The notes: generated from the letters alone by a model not told the origin. A stretch of DNA of 49,032 nucleotides from Akkermansiaceae bacterium (GCA_905182475.1 CAJJBR010000081.1:1-49032); one strand, 5' to 3'; counted from the first letter of the stretch, positions 17,503-27,373 are shown. Program-made: numbers and translations.

Positions 17503-19008
17503 TTAATGGGCGGAGGCAGACGCGGAGCCCGGGCCGCAGTTGTCGATATCACCTTCTTCGCCGTGTGGGCTGTGGCCGTGCTCTGTGTTGAGCAAGGTCG
17601 GGTGATTGCTGCGGCGGCCGAGGCGTAGCCACATCACGGTCAGGTGCATGAAGAAGAAAACGTTGGATATGAGGATAAAGATCCAGGAAATAGTGACGGC
17701 CCAAGCGTAAGGAAACGTACGCTCCGCGATCGTGATGTATGATTTGCCAAACTCCTCCTGCCCGATGCCTTGCTGGATTCCACCAAAGATGGCGACCAGA
17801 GCAATCAGGACGATACCGTAGATCGAGATGAAAAAGTGCATTTTGATCAGGCGGCGGGAAAGCCACTCGCGTCGGGTGATCCGTGGAACGATGAAGTAAA
17901 TCGAGCCGAACATCACGAAGCTGAAGAACCCGTAAAGTGAGAGAATTTCAAAACCATATCCTGACATCGAGAATTGGGAAAGTTCCAGTGTTTGGCCGGG
18001 AATATTCAAGAACACAGCGGCTCCCGCCATGACCATCAGTCCGACAATGCCCGCCATCGTGAAGCGCAGGGTCGGGCTGTTGTTTACGAGATCCCCTGAG
18101 GAAATCGCTGTCTTGAGGAGATTGACCGCTGCGGTGATAGCAGGGATGAAAAACAGGATCGTTGCAGTCGCACCGAGGTAGGGGAGGAAGTAAGGGATAG
18201 GCGCTCCGGTAAGTTTCTGCATACCTGCCCATGGCATGATCACGGCGAGCGACCAGAAACCGAGTTTCGCCAGCGAGTAGCTATAGATCGGACGGCCTGA
18301 AACTTTTGGAACGAGGTAAAAAGCGGTGCCTAGAGCGATCGGAGTGAAGAACAGGAAGATCAGGCTGGATTTATACCAAGCGTTGATTCCGGCAGCCATC
18401 ACGGGATTCCCTGGAATTACATGTAGCAGGACGTTCGCGGTAATAAATACCCATGGGAACCAGATCAGCGCCGCCATCAAATACCATTGGGAGATATAGA
18501 CGTGGCCTTCAGGACGCACTTTGAACTGAATGAACGACCAGATCACGATCGCGAAATAACTAATCAGGATTACTGGCCATGCAAAGACTGGGAACTCCAT
18601 CCATGGCATTCCGGTACTAAATCCACCGAGGATACCGAGGATTCCGATGGAAACACCGAGGTTCCAGATGTGTCCGGCAGTGAGGATGAGTCCGGAAGCA
18701 CGGCACTCTTGCCGGGAAAGCCGTGACATCAGCCAAACGATGACACCGAAAGCGGCTTGGAAGCCCCAACCATAGACGAGGGCATTGAGGTGGGCTGCCT
18801 GGGTGCGCCCGTAAGTGAGCCACGAGCAACTGTCTAGGAAGCCAGGAGAATGGACTTTCGCCGAGGAAACGATTCCGAGGATGATCGATACAGCGAGCCA
18901 TGCGGCACCGCTGGTAAGAAAGAACATCACAGGATGGCGTAGCGAGCGGTCGATGCTTGCGCGGAGGACGGCGTCCTGTTCGGGGTTTGTTGAGGTATCG
19001 GATGACAT
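17503..19008 (-). CDS. ccoN: degenerate CcoN-like heme-copper-oxidase subunit lacking the catalytic histidines
   Basis: A 501-residue, 12-helix membrane protein clearly collinear with cbb3 oxidase subunit I: RTQAAHLNALVYGWG, then WYKSS...FYLVPKVSGRPIYSY, WAGMQKLTGAP, and the YFIVPRI block. Of the six histidines binding heme b, heme b3 and CuB in CcoN, only the first (His73) remains. The WYGHN histidine is Ser/Lys (WYKSS, 211-215), the HH of WAGPHHLHYT is replaced (WAGMQKLTG, 260-268), and HVH is gone from the next helix. No histidine occurs anywhere between residues 197 and 390. It therefore cannot form a normal O2-reducing centre. The frame is intact and conserved in style, so it is probably a maintained non-catalytic subunit. 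Confidence 0.85.
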   Translation of the reverse strand: MSSDTSTNPEQDAVLRASIDRSLRHPVMFFLTSGAAWLAVSIILGIVSSAKVHSPGFLDSCSWLTYGRTQAAHLNALVYGWGFQAAFGVIVWLMSRLSRQECRASGLILTAGHIWNLGVSIGILGILGGFSTGMPWMEFPVFAWPVILISYFAIVIWSFIQFKVRPEGHVYISQWYLMAALIWFPWVFITANVLLHVIPGNPVMAAGINAWYKSSLIFLFFTPIALGTAFYLVPKVSGRPIYSYSLAKLGFWSLAVIMPWAGMQKLTGAPIPYFLPYLGATATILFFIPAITAAVNLLKTAISSGDLVNNSPTLRFTMAGIVGLMVMAGAAVFLNIPGQTLELSQFSMSGYGFEILSLYGFFSFVMFGSIYFIVPRITRREWLSRRLIKMHFFISIYGIVLIALVAIFGGIQQGIGQEEFGKSYITIAERTFPYAWAVTISWIFILISNVFFFMHLTVMWLRLGRRSNHPTLLNTEHGHSPHGEEGDIDNCGPGSASASAH

Positions 19009-19029
19009 CTGGCAGTCTTTAAAAAAGGG

Positions 19030-19803
19030 TTACGGCTTGGTGAGTTCTTCGACGGTGGCCGCCGGCTTGCCGACTTCACCGCGCATGGCGGCGACATGCT
19101 CTGGTTTCACGGCGTGGGCGTTGTTGCCAAAACTGTTGCGAATGTAGGTGAGAACGCCTGCGATCTGCTCGTCAGTCTGGTAGGCCATGGCAGCCATGGG
19201 AGCAGGGAAATTGTAATCGACACCGGCGACGGTGATGGGACCCAAAAGTCCGCGAAGCTGAATCTTGATCAGGTTTGAGATCGGGCCGGTGACCCACTCG
19301 GAACCTGCAAGCGGAGGGGCGATAGATCCCCCTTCACCATTCTGACCGTGGCATGCGCTGCAGACAAGGAACTGGACTTTGCCAATCTCCATCTGGGCAG
19401 GGTCGATTGGTGCGGCCGGATCCGCAGGAGCTGCGTCGATGGCGGAGTAATCGTCAGCGGGCGCGTTGGCGATTTTGATAGCGGTAACAGATCCCGGGAC
19501 GAGCTGCTCCGGTTTCTCAATAGCTACCGGCTTGGAAGCGGCGAGTGTTTTCCCGGTTTCTTCGATTGCACTGGAAATCTGCTCAGGCGTAAGGACAGCT
19601 GCTTGCGCTTCGTCAATTTCCGACTTCGTCTCATAACGAATTTTTCCAGCAACATCTTCCGGATCCTCCCCTTTTCTGAAGAGACCGAATGCGGCGGCGA
19701 TGCCCAGAACGAGCAGCAGCAATACGCCGAAGAATGTGAGGATGCCGAGTCCATCAAAGAATGCTTTGATACGGATCAGGGGATTGTCGCGGGTGGGGTC
19801 CAT
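19030..19803 (-). CDS. membrane-anchored monoheme cytochrome c (first copy)
   Basis: A 257-residue protein with one N-terminal anchor (about 20-42, GILTFFGVLLLLVLGIAAAFG), an Ala/Pro-rich linker (about 60-135) and a class I cytochrome c domain. The heme site is CSACH, and the methionines in FPAPMAAM are distal candidates. The end block IAGVLTYIRNSFGNN is shared with the copy at 15846-16616. The anchor and linker differ between the two, so they may reach different partners. The gene starts 27 bp after actF and ends 21 bp before the CcoN-like gene. It may play the CcoP-like role for the CcoN/O-like pair. Confidence 0.85.
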   Translation of the reverse strand: MDPTRDNPLIRIKAFFDGLGILTFFGVLLLLVLGIAAAFGLFRKGEDPEDVAGKIRYETKSEIDEAQAAVLTPEQISSAIEETGKTLAASKPVAIEKPEQLVPGSVTAIKIANAPADDYSAIDAAPADPAAPIDPAQMEIGKVQFLVCSACHGQNGEGGSIAPPLAGSEWVTGPISNLIKIQLRGLLGPITVAGVDYNFPAPMAAMAYQTDEQIAGVLTYIRNSFGNNAHAVKPEHVAAMRGEVGKPAATVEELTKP

Positions 19804-19830
19804 GTGTTTGTAGAAACAGGTTGGGAAAGA

Positions 19831-21141
19831 TCAGTTGGTGAAGTTCGCGCTCTCTAGGATACGGGGATCGCGGTTCGGATAAAGCGAGTGTTGGCCAAGG
19901 GCGCGGAGCAGGAAGAATAGGAAGGCGGCACCGATGGTGACGAAGGCGAGGATATCGCCCCAGAAGGCACCGGGGATGGAGGTGCTGATTTGTCCGAAGA
20001 CATCCGGATCAATCTTTCCAAGGGAAATTCCGCGCTCTGGGATGGAGATGAGGTAGTGGTCGAGCACATGCATGCAGAGCGTGTAGACCGCCACGATGGA
20101 GAGGTATTTCGGGTTCTTTTTCAACCATGCCTGGAGAAGCACGACGAAGGGAACGATGAAGTGGAAAACCACCAGGAAGATCATACCGGTGTTCCAGTTA
20201 CCGGTGTTGCGGATCAGGAAGTAGGAGGTTTCCTCGGTGATATTCGCATACCAGATGAGGAAATACTGCGAAAATGCGATGTATGCCCAGAAGGTAGTGA
20301 AGGCGAACAGCAGCTTGCCCATGATGTGGAAATGCTCCGGACCGGTCACATGCTTGAGGTGCCCTTGGCTCTTCAACCATGCGCAGACGAGAATGATGAC
20401 CGCCATCGAGTTCAGCGTAGAACCAGCGAAGAGATAAACACCCCACATCGTGGAGAACCATTTATAATCCAGCCCCATGAGGAAATCGAATCCGGTAAAG
20501 GTGATCGTCAGGGCGAAGATGATCAGAGTGTAAGTGGAGTGCTTGCGCGCTGCGAAAAGACGCGATGTGCCTGGTTTCGGATCGGTATCCTGTGAGGTGG
20601 AAAGTTTCCGGAGGAAGTAGATCACTACGGATATGCCGATGCCGTAGAAGAGGAAACGCCCGACCCAGAACGGAATGTTCATGAACCAGTATTTGGCGTA
20701 CATCAGGTGGTCTTCGTGGTGCAGGTGCTCCTTGATGTTCCCCGTCGCTTCACGGTGGGTGTTCATCCACTCGTAGAGGTATTGATTCACTTGTGGGAAA
20801 AGCAGCGGAATACCGAAGAGGAATACCCAAGGATAGGTAGAGCCGAGGTTCTCGAAAGTCCGGCGAACCGAAGTCCCCCACCCCGAGTTCGAGACGTTGT
20901 GGAGAAGAGTCCAGAAGACCCCTCCGATGGAGAGCGTCAGGAAAAAGTAGAAGGAGAAGACCCAAGAATAAGCGAAGTTCCCCTGCCACCATTTTCCAAA
21001 TACTCCGAAGAGCAGGCAAAGGCTGATGAGGCTACCAATCGCGGCAATGGCGAGGCAGATGGTTTTCACTTTGGCGACCTTCGAGTTATCGAGGTGGTCG
21101 CCGTTGATGGCTATGTCAGCGGATGTTACGTTGTGGGACAT
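19831..21141 (-). CDS. actF: alternative complex III subunit ActF
   Basis: A 436-residue polytopic membrane protein with about ten helices. Blocks such as WTLLHNVSNSGWGTSVRRT and NIPFWVGRFLFYGI are characteristic of the ActF/quinol:cytochrome c oxidoreductase membrane subunit, a relative of NrfD/ActC. Within ACIII it forms part of the quinol-oxidising membrane sector. It is the last of the six contiguous act genes, 11 bp downstream of actE, and is followed directly by the first cytochrome c gene. Confidence 0.9.
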   Translation of the reverse strand: MSHNVTSADIAINGDHLDNSKVAKVKTICLAIAAIGSLISLCLLFGVFGKWWQGNFAYSWVFSFYFFLTLSIGGVFWTLLHNVSNSGWGTSVRRTFENLGSTYPWVFLFGIPLLFPQVNQYLYEWMNTHREATGNIKEHLHHEDHLMYAKYWFMNIPFWVGRFLFYGIGISVVIYFLRKLSTSQDTDPKPGTSRLFAARKHSTYTLIIFALTITFTGFDFLMGLDYKWFSTMWGVYLFAGSTLNSMAVIILVCAWLKSQGHLKHVTGPEHFHIMGKLLFAFTTFWAYIAFSQYFLIWYANITEETSYFLIRNTGNWNTGMIFLVVFHFIVPFVVLLQAWLKKNPKYLSIVAVYTLCMHVLDHYLISIPERGISLGKIDPDVFGQISTSIPGAFWGDILAFVTIGAAFLFFLLRALGQHSLYPNRDPRILESANFTN

Positions 21142-21152
21142 CTGGGAAAAAT

Positions 21153-21857
21153 TTATTGTTCTGCCTCCTGGGCTTCTGCGGAATCATCCGTTGCGGGCGT
21201 TTCCTCTTTCGGGGCGGAATCAGCAGCGATCTTGGCAGCTTGGAGAGTTCGGACGTAAGCAATGATAGCCCATCGGTCACGGATTGGAATATTTGCACCG
21301 TAGGCACCCATCTGGCCTTTACCATTGGTAATGACTTCGAACATGCGGCCATCTGGATAAAGTTCGGATTGGTAAGGATCCAAATGAAAGTTAGCGATTC
21401 CAGGAATGCCGTAACGACTGGTAACCCCGAGGCCGTCACCGGCTTGTCCGTGACACACCGCACAATAGATTCCAAAGCGCTCCTGCCCGCGGCGGATCAG
21501 TTCACCTGCATTTTCTGTGGTGAGGGAAAGTTCCTCCGGCATTCCGGTGCCATAGTAATCACCGACGTGGCCGGTATAGTAGTAACCGATTTGACCACCG
21601 AATTCGTATTCGGGGATGCCTCCGATCTCGGATGCACCTTCCTCGTTGAAACCGAGTGGTTGTGTCTCATCCACAGGCAGGCGTCCACCCATGCGGTCGG
21701 CAAAAAAGATGCTCGGTGCCTGAGCCAGGAGCTTGTCCTGATTGTCCATATCTGGAAAGACCTGAACCGGAGGCTTGTGGAATTTTTGGCCGCGGAATCC
21801 CATGATCCCCACGAAGAGGACTGCGATCATCGCGTATGCTAGGAAGAAGTAGCGCAT
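21153..21857 (-). CDS. actE: alternative complex III subunit ActE, monoheme cytochrome c
   Basis: A 234-residue protein with an N-terminal hydrophobic signal or anchor (about 2-20) and one cytochrome c domain. The heme site is CAVCH in GIYCAVCHGQAGDG, preceded by LIRRGQERFG, the usual ActE pattern. A methionine in GQMGAYGANI can be the sixth ligand. The last 25 residues are acidic and disordered. ActE is the peripheral heme subunit thought to pass electrons out of ACIII, consistent with the cytochromes c encoded downstream. Confidence 0.9.
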   Translation of the reverse strand: MRYFFLAYAMIAVLFVGIMGFRGQKFHKPPVQVFPDMDNQDKLLAQAPSIFFADRMGGRLPVDETQPLGFNEEGASEIGGIPEYEFGGQIGYYYTGHVGDYYGTGMPEELSLTTENAGELIRRGQERFGIYCAVCHGQAGDGLGVTSRYGIPGIANFHLDPYQSELYPDGRMFEVITNGKGQMGAYGANIPIRDRWAIIAYVRTLQAAKIAADSAPKEETPATDDSAEAQEAEQ

Positions 21858-21896
21858 TTAGAATAGAAATTTGGAATTTGAAATTTGAAACTTATG
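21858..21896. repeat. AT-rich word-like spacer (GAAATTTGGAATTTGAAATTTGAAAC)
   Basis: The actD-actE gap is filled with near-tandem copies of the 7-8-base word AATTTGA. A closely similar string lies across the start of actD at 22455-22500. Confidence 0.5.
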
Positions 21897-22454
21897 TCAG
21901 TTCTCTTCCTCTTCGACGAGTTCGATATTGTCGCCGCCGATTTCTGCGAGGAGGTCACGGGTGCCTTCCGGGCTGAACTTTGCGTCGCGAGCCTCGATGG
22001 CGATAAAGAAGCCGTCGTCAGTCGCGCGATGAAACTGCTTGCTGGCGAAGAGTGGGTGATTTAGGCGCGGAAGTTGGATCAGGCCGAGGAGACCAAAGAG
22101 AACCGTAAAAGCAGAGAACAGAATCGTAAGTTCGAACAGCACTGGAAAGAAAGCAGGGATGGTAAAGATGTTAGTAGGCTTTGCCTGAACCACAGTCGGG
22201 TAGATAACCACCTGGGTTGTATATGCGAGAGCGAAACCAGTGGCGCAACCAGTGATGCCACCGAAGAAAACGAACCATGGAAGGATGGACCGTTTCAACC
22301 CCATCGCATCATCAAGGCCGTGGACAGGATACGGGGTGTAACAATCCCATTTCCGGAAGCCGGCATCGCGCACCTTTGCCGCAGCCTTATACAAAGCTGA
22401 GGCGCTTTTGAACTCGGCTAGGTAGCCGTATACTCTTTTGCGGGTATTACTCAC
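21897..22454 (-). CDS. actD: alternative complex III subunit ActD (DUF3341)
   Basis: A DUF3341 protein of about 185 residues: RVYGYLAEFKSASALYKAA, YTPYPVHGLDDAMGLKRS, then two transmembrane helices (ILPWFVFFGGITGCATGFAL, and ELTILFSAFTVLFGLLGLIQ with its flanks). ActD packs against the ActC/ActF membrane sector. An ATG at 22502 would add 16 residues (KFQISNSNST), but these are the translation of an AT-rich spacer word rather than family sequence, so the GTG at 22454 (VSNTRKRVYGY) is preferred. The C terminus is acidic. The upstream ATG cannot be excluded without data. Confidence 0.8.
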   Translation of the reverse strand: MSNTRKRVYGYLAEFKSASALYKAAAKVRDAGFRKWDCYTPYPVHGLDDAMGLKRSILPWFVFFGGITGCATGFALAYTTQVVIYPTVVQAKPTNIFTIPAFFPVLFELTILFSAFTVLFGLLGLIQLPRLNHPLFASKQFHRATDDGFFIAIEARDAKFSPEGTRDLLAEIGGDNIELVEEEEN

Positions 22455-22502
22455 TGTTGAATTGGAATTTGAGATTTGAAATTTGTGATTTGTGAAGACC
22501 AA

Positions 22503-23981
22503 TCAGATTTTATCCGTAGCAGTTTCCTTCTGGTAGGCGGCGATGTTTTCGGCTCCGGCATCGGGTTGTGCTTCGTTGTCGTCGAAGTGCGGATCGCTCT
22601 CGAGCTTGGTCCATTTGACCTCGGCGATGTTGATACACGGCAGGAAGCGAAGGAAGAGAAGGAAGAGAGCAAGGAACATCCCGATGGTGCCCACGAAAAG
22701 CATCTGGTCTTGGCCGGACGGGGAAAAGGTTTTCCAGTCACCCGGCAGCCACATGCGGGCAAGGGTAGTGACGATAATCACGAAACGCTCGAACCACATT
22801 CCGACATTGACGCACATGCAGACAATCATCACGATCCAGAGGTTTTCGCGGCAGGCTTTGAACCAGAAGATTTGCGGAGAAAGCACGTTGCAGCTCATCA
22901 TCATGGCGTATGCCCACCAGTAAGGTCCCGCGATCCGGAATTTGAAGGCATCCATTTCGTAGATCGCACCGGAGTAAAAAGCGACGAAAAGCTCCATCAG
23001 GTAGGCGTAACCGACGATGGTTCCTGTCAGCAGGATGATCTTCCCCATGTTGTCGATGTGCTTCATCGTGATCAGATCTTGCAGACCGTAAATGAAACGG
23101 GCAGGGATCATAATCGTGAGCACCATTGCGAATCCACCGAAGATGGCACCAGCAACGAAGTAAGGAGGGAAAATCGTCGTATGCCAACCGGGGACGACCG
23201 AGGTCGCGAAGTCAAACGAAACGACCGAGTGAACAGAAAGAACTAGCGGGGTCGCGAGGGCAGCTAGGAGCAGGTAAGCCATTTCATAGTGGCTCCACTG
23301 GCGGTTACCACCTCTCCAACCGAGGGCGAAAATTCCGTAGAGAACCTTTCGAATGCCTGGCTTGCAACGGTCACGGATGGTCGCTAGGTCGGGAACCATT
23401 CCGAGGAACCAGAAGATCAGGGAAACGGTGAAATAGGTGGAAACCGCGAACACGTCCCATAGAAGGGGCGATTTGAAGTTCTGCCAGATGCCGTTGGCGT
23501 TCGGGATAGGAGCAAGGAACCATGCGAACCAGACACGCCCGACGTGGAATGCAGGGAAGATACCTGCGCACATCACGGCGAAGATCGTCATCGCTTCCGC
23601 CGCTCGGTTAATTGAGGTTCGCCAGTTTTGCCTAGTTAGGAAAAGAATCGCGGAGATCAGTGTGCCTGCGTGGCCGATACCGATCCAAAAAACGAAGTTC
23701 ACGATGGGCCATCCCCACATGACGCGGTTGGTGTTTCCCCAGACACCGACACCCGTGGAAACGAGGTGAAAAAGTCCCCCTCCGACACCAATCAAGGCGA
23801 TCAGGGAAGCAGGGATGAACATCAGCCACCAGAGGAATGGCTGCTTGTTTTCGACAATCCCGCAAATCCGATCGGTGATCCAGTGGTAGGATCTGTCGTT
23901 CAGGATCAGCTTCTCGCGCTTCAGAACCGGGAGTGTAACTCCGGATTCGTTATGCTGTGCGGTATCAGTGGTTGCGGCCAT
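22503..23981 (-). CDS. actC: alternative complex III subunit ActC (NrfD/PsrC-like)
   Basis: A 492-residue NrfD/PsrC-type integral membrane protein with about ten helices. Recognisable blocks include [19 protein letters not shown] at the N terminus, [19 protein letters not shown], and [19 protein letters not shown]. In ACIII this subunit carries the quinol-binding site and contacts the iron-sulfur domain of ActB. The soluble C-terminal tail (about 455-492) is hydrophilic. It is followed directly by actD in the same operon. Full-length and intact. Confidence 0.92.
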   Translation of the reverse strand: MAATTDTAQHNESGVTLPVLKREKLILNDRSYHWITDRICGIVENKQPFLWWLMFIPASLIALIGVGGGLFHLVSTGVGVWGNTNRVMWGWPIVNFVFWIGIGHAGTLISAILFLTRQNWRTSINRAAEAMTIFAVMCAGIFPAFHVGRVWFAWFLAPIPNANGIWQNFKSPLLWDVFAVSTYFTVSLIFWFLGMVPDLATIRDRCKPGIRKVLYGIFALGWRGGNRQWSHYEMAYLLLAALATPLVLSVHSVVSFDFATSVVPGWHTTIFPPYFVAGAIFGGFAMVLTIMIPARFIYGLQDLITMKHIDNMGKIILLTGTIVGYAYLMELFVAFYSGAIYEMDAFKFRIAGPYWWAYAMMMSCNVLSPQIFWFKACRENLWIVMIVCMCVNVGMWFERFVIIVTTLARMWLPGDWKTFSPSGQDQMLFVGTIGMFLALFLLFLRFLPCINIAEVKWTKLESDPHFDDNEAQPDAGAENIAAYQKETATDKI

Positions 23982-24019
23982 GGGGTCGGTTAAATCGAAG
24001 GATCAAAAGGGTGTTGGAA

Positions 24020-27000
24020 TCAGACCATGTGGATGGTGGCCTGACCGATGAACTTGGCATCCGGCATCTTCGGATTCGGGTTCTTCACACGGGCGAGGTA
24101 GCTCGTGCGAGGGCGGGTGCCGATGTAGTTGAGTAAATCGTAATTGCGCTCAAGCACTTTCGAACGACCCATCTCAGAATCTTTTCCGTCGAGAAGGTTA
24201 CCGAAGGAAATCGCTTCTGCAGGGCATGCGTCCTGGCAGGCGGTTTTCACCGAATCGACCGGGATACGGAGGGTATGGTTTGACACTGCCACATCAGGCG
24301 AAGCTTTTCCAGACTCAAGAACCTCCTGCTTCTGACCGCGCTTCTGGCGGATAACAGCATCCTTGAGGCGCTGCACGCAGTAGGTGCATTTCTCCATCAC
24401 GCCGCGCATACGGACGGTGACGTTCGGATTCTTCTGAAGATGATTCGGCTCGTTGTCGTGGCGCTCGCCGAGAGGCCCCCTGTTGAGGTTATTCTTAATA
24501 AGCGGGTTGCGCTTGTTGTAATCGAAGAAGTTGAAGCGGCGTGCCTTATATGGGCAGTTATTCGCGCAGTAGCGGGTGCCGATGCAGCGGTTGTAGGCCA
24601 TCGCGTTGAGGCCGTCCTCGGTGTGAACCGTGGCGTTGACCGGGCAGACGGTTTCACAAGGTGCAGACTCGCACTGAACACAAGCGACCGGCTGGGGAAC
24701 CATGGCCACGTTGTCTGCGTCGAAGTCGTTTTCCTTGTGTGTAGCAAAATAGCGATCCATGCGGATCCAGTGCATTTCGCGACCCATGGCGACCTGTGTC
24801 TTACCGACGATAGGGATATTATTTTCCGATTGGCAAGCTACGAGACAAGCGTTGCAGCCCATGCAGGAGGTAAGATCGATGGACATGCCCCACTGGTGAA
24901 GCTTGTCAGAAAGCAGGGTTTTTCCGTCGCGGTCTTCCTGCTTGTAGAGAGAAATATTGACTGGAGCGTGTGAGTCGTTGCCTTGCTTTTTAACACCGGC
25001 GAGCTGTTTCTTGAAGTCTCCCTTGTGGGCTACCTCATCCGTGGAAATTTCACGGGCAAGTGCACGGCCATACATAGCGTTGTGCTCTTGGGTGAGGGCT
25101 ACGGAATAGCGTCCTTCCGTGATGGAAATGCTCGCACCACCAGCGAAGTAAGATGTCTCTTGCGTGCGGAGCGGGTAAGCATCGAAACCACGGTTCACAC
25201 CCACGAGGCCGACAAATTTTTCGTTTTTCGGACCGCGTTCGAGCTCATCTTCATCATTGAACGCCTGGCCGTAGCCGAGCGGGATAATGATCGTGTTTTC
25301 AGCTTGGCCGAAGGAAACGAGAACTGGGATTTCCAGGGTCTTCCCATTTACCTTCAGGGAAATTATCGGTGACTTACGGTTCTGGCCTTCATCGTCCGGG
25401 GAGCGGGAAGCATACTTCGTCTCAAGTTGAATGATGTGGTCGTAGATGCCTAGATCCTTGGCAGTCTTCGGTGCGATCAGGGCCGCGTTGTCCCATGTCA
25501 GCTTGGAAACCGGATCCGGAGCTTCTTGGAGCCAGCCATTATCAATCCAGCGACCGTCGTAAACCGAAGCGTCGGTGGAGAAAATTACGTCGAGACTCTT
25601 GTTCGAAGGTGCGGGGGCATTCGAATTCGCAACATCGGCAGCAGCGGTTCCGTTAAGTATGGGAGTGGCGGTGGCGTAAGTGTTGTCGGCAGCGAAACCA
25701 TTTTTAAGAACATTTTTCCAAGCCGCCTTGTCGCCTTTGAAAGTCTCTTTCACTGCGGTAAGCGCAGCGGCTGGTGCGCCGTCTTCGCCTTCAGACGCTG
25801 GGATTTTTCCGTCCTCTGCGAGAAATCCGAGAAGAAGCTCAAGCTCCGAAACACATTCCGGATAGAGCGGAAGGATCATCGGCTGGACGACCGAGTAAAC
25901 GCCGTTCGCGCTGCGGGCATCACCCCAGCTTTCGAGATAATGCGCAGCCGGGATGTGCCAGGTGGAGGCGTATGCAGTTGCGTTGGTGCGATCACTGAGG
26001 TGGATGCTGGTCTTCGCTTTCGCGAGGGCATCTGAAAATTTCAGATCCGCAGGTGCGTCGTAAACCGGGTTGGAAGGAGTAGCAAAAACGACCGTTTCGA
26101 TAGCGGCGCTATTGAGGTCGGCGGTGAGTTCTTTGATGCCGTCGAAGCCAGTGGCCTCGGTCTGGTAGGCGATAATCCCCTTCCCTGCGCCGATGTTTCC
26201 AAGAGCGATATTCATCGCGAGGGCGAGGTGTTTCACGGCAGCTGACTGGCGAGAGCCTGCGAGAACTGCTGTTTTTCCACCGCTAGCCTTGAGGTCGGCG
26301 GCGAGTTCCTTGATCCACTCGAGTTGCTTCGCGTCTGTCACCTGACCGCTGTCCTTTACAGCTACTCCGACTTCGCGGGCGAGCTGGGCGGCGACTGCTG
26401 CGATCTGGCTGGGAGCCACGCGGAGACGGTGGTCGGCCATTCCGCCAGTGAGGGAGAAGGCGGATTCCACCGAGTAGAGCCGGTTCATCGAACCTGCATC
26501 CGGCTTGGTCACGTAGCCCTTGCCTTCTGGCTTGCGGCGATTGAAAAAAGAGATATTCGAACTTTGGATATCTGTTCCCGCGAAGTCGCAGTCGAGGGAG
26601 ACGATGCGGTCGGCGTTTGCGAAATCAGGCACGAGCTTCACCCCGTCGCCGAGGATGGACGCGTCGTTCACGGAGAGCGCTTCGTATTGGTAGAATTTCG
26701 CTGCGGAAAATGTCTTTTTTAGCTCATCGATCAGACGGAGTCGCGTCGGGCTGTCGTCGTTTCCAAAAACAAAACCGATCTTCGCGGCCTTGTCTTTCGA
26801 GAGTTCGCCGAGAACTGTCTGGAAATTCTTGAGCTCATCCTTCTTGCCGTTTTTCAGAACCTTGCGCGAACGCGAGGTCGAATACATGTCGAGCACAGAA
26901 GCCTGCGCAAACGCGTCGGTTCCTTCGTAGTCAGGGTGAAGGCGGTTTGCTCCGACCTTGGTCGGGCGGCCTTCAAAAGTCGTGACAACCAGAGGCACGG

Positions 27001-27337
27001 CACCAGCGGCACGTGGCATACTGGAAGCGTAGTAAGTAGCCTTTCCAGGAATCACCCACTCGGGAGCCTTGGTATAAGGGATGATGTAAGCCTCTGGTCG
27101 GCGGCACGCAACCATGCCAAAACCGGCAAGTGCGGTAGAAGATCCCATCAGCTTTAGGAATGACCGGCGTGATGTCTCCAACTCGTCCTGGTTTTCCATT
27201 TCAGCAGCACCACGTGGGAATTCACGATCCATCCAGCTACGGAATTCTTTGGTGTCACGGAGTTGTCCGGGACTGCGCCAAGAGACGGTTGTTTCGTCCT
27301 GCGGGACTTCCGGGTGGTTCCAAATGCGTTTGCTCAT
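24020..27337 (-). CDS. actB: alternative complex III subunit ActB (molybdopterin-fold plus Fe-S protein)
   Basis: An 1105-residue fusion. A Tat signal (TSRRSFLKLMGSS) lies at about residues 55-67 after an N-terminal lead. Residues ~80-730 form the molybdopterin-oxidoreductase-like domain, which in ACIII lacks the Mo cofactor. The C-terminal ~300 residues are a ferredoxin-type domain with cysteine groups CMGCNACLVAC, CVQCESAPCETVCP, CIGTRYCANNCP and CTYC...ACQDACP. These are sufficient for the three [4Fe-4S] and one [3Fe-4S] clusters known in ActB. It conducts electrons from ActC towards ActA. The gene begins 36 bp after actA. Length is normal for the family. Confidence 0.95.
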   Translation of the reverse strand: MSKRIWNHPEVPQDETTVSWRSPGQLRDTKEFRSWMDREFPRGAAEMENQDELETSRRSFLKLMGSSTALAGFGMVACRRPEAYIIPYTKAPEWVIPGKATYYASSMPRAAGAVPLVVTTFEGRPTKVGANRLHPDYEGTDAFAQASVLDMYSTSRSRKVLKNGKKDELKNFQTVLGELSKDKAAKIGFVFGNDDSPTRLRLIDELKKTFSAAKFYQYEALSVNDASILGDGVKLVPDFANADRIVSLDCDFAGTDIQSSNISFFNRRKPEGKGYVTKPDAGSMNRLYSVESAFSLTGGMADHRLRVAPSQIAAVAAQLAREVGVAVKDSGQVTDAKQLEWIKELAADLKASGGKTAVLAGSRQSAAVKHLALAMNIALGNIGAGKGIIAYQTEATGFDGIKELTADLNSAAIETVVFATPSNPVYDAPADLKFSDALAKAKTSIHLSDRTNATAYASTWHIPAAHYLESWGDARSANGVYSVVQPMILPLYPECVSELELLLGFLAEDGKIPASEGEDGAPAAALTAVKETFKGDKAAWKNVLKNGFAADNTYATATPILNGTAAADVANSNAPAPSNKSLDVIFSTDASVYDGRWIDNGWLQEAPDPVSKLTWDNAALIAPKTAKDLGIYDHIIQLETKYASRSPDDEGQNRKSPIISLKVNGKTLEIPVLVSFGQAENTIIIPLGYGQAFNDEDELERGPKNEKFVGLVGVNRGFDAYPLRTQETSYFAGGASISITEGRYSVALTQEHNAMYGRALAREISTDEVAHKGDFKKQLAGVKKQGNDSHAPVNISLYKQEDRDGKTLLSDKLHQWGMSIDLTSCMGCNACLVACQSENNIPIVGKTQVAMGREMHWIRMDRYFATHKENDFDADNVAMVPQPVACVQCESAPCETVCPVNATVHTEDGLNAMAYNRCIGTRYCANNCPYKARRFNFFDYNKRNPLIKNNLNRGPLGERHDNEPNHLQKNPNVTVRMRGVMEKCTYCVQRLKDAVIRQKRGQKQEVLESGKASPDVAVSNHTLRIPVDSVKTACQDACPAEAISFGNLLDGKDSEMGRSKVLERNYDLLNYIGTRPRTSYLARVKNPNPKMPDAKFIGQATIHMV

Positions 27338-27373
27338 ATCAGGGCTGCGGAGAAAATTTCTGGGAAAAGAGGA

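Noticed and set aside
17503..19803. Calling the CcoN/CcoO/cytochrome c genes a functional cbb3 oxidase
   Set aside because: Five of the six heme/CuB histidines are missing from the CcoN-like protein, so oxygen reduction by it is not credible.
22455..22502. ATG 22502 as the actD start
   Set aside because: The extra residues come from an AT word spacer; the family begins near the GTG at 22454. It is kept as an alternative only.
24144..27157. Several plus-strand open frames opposite actB
   Set aside because: They are antisense shadows of a well-supported gene, with no recognisable domains or starts.
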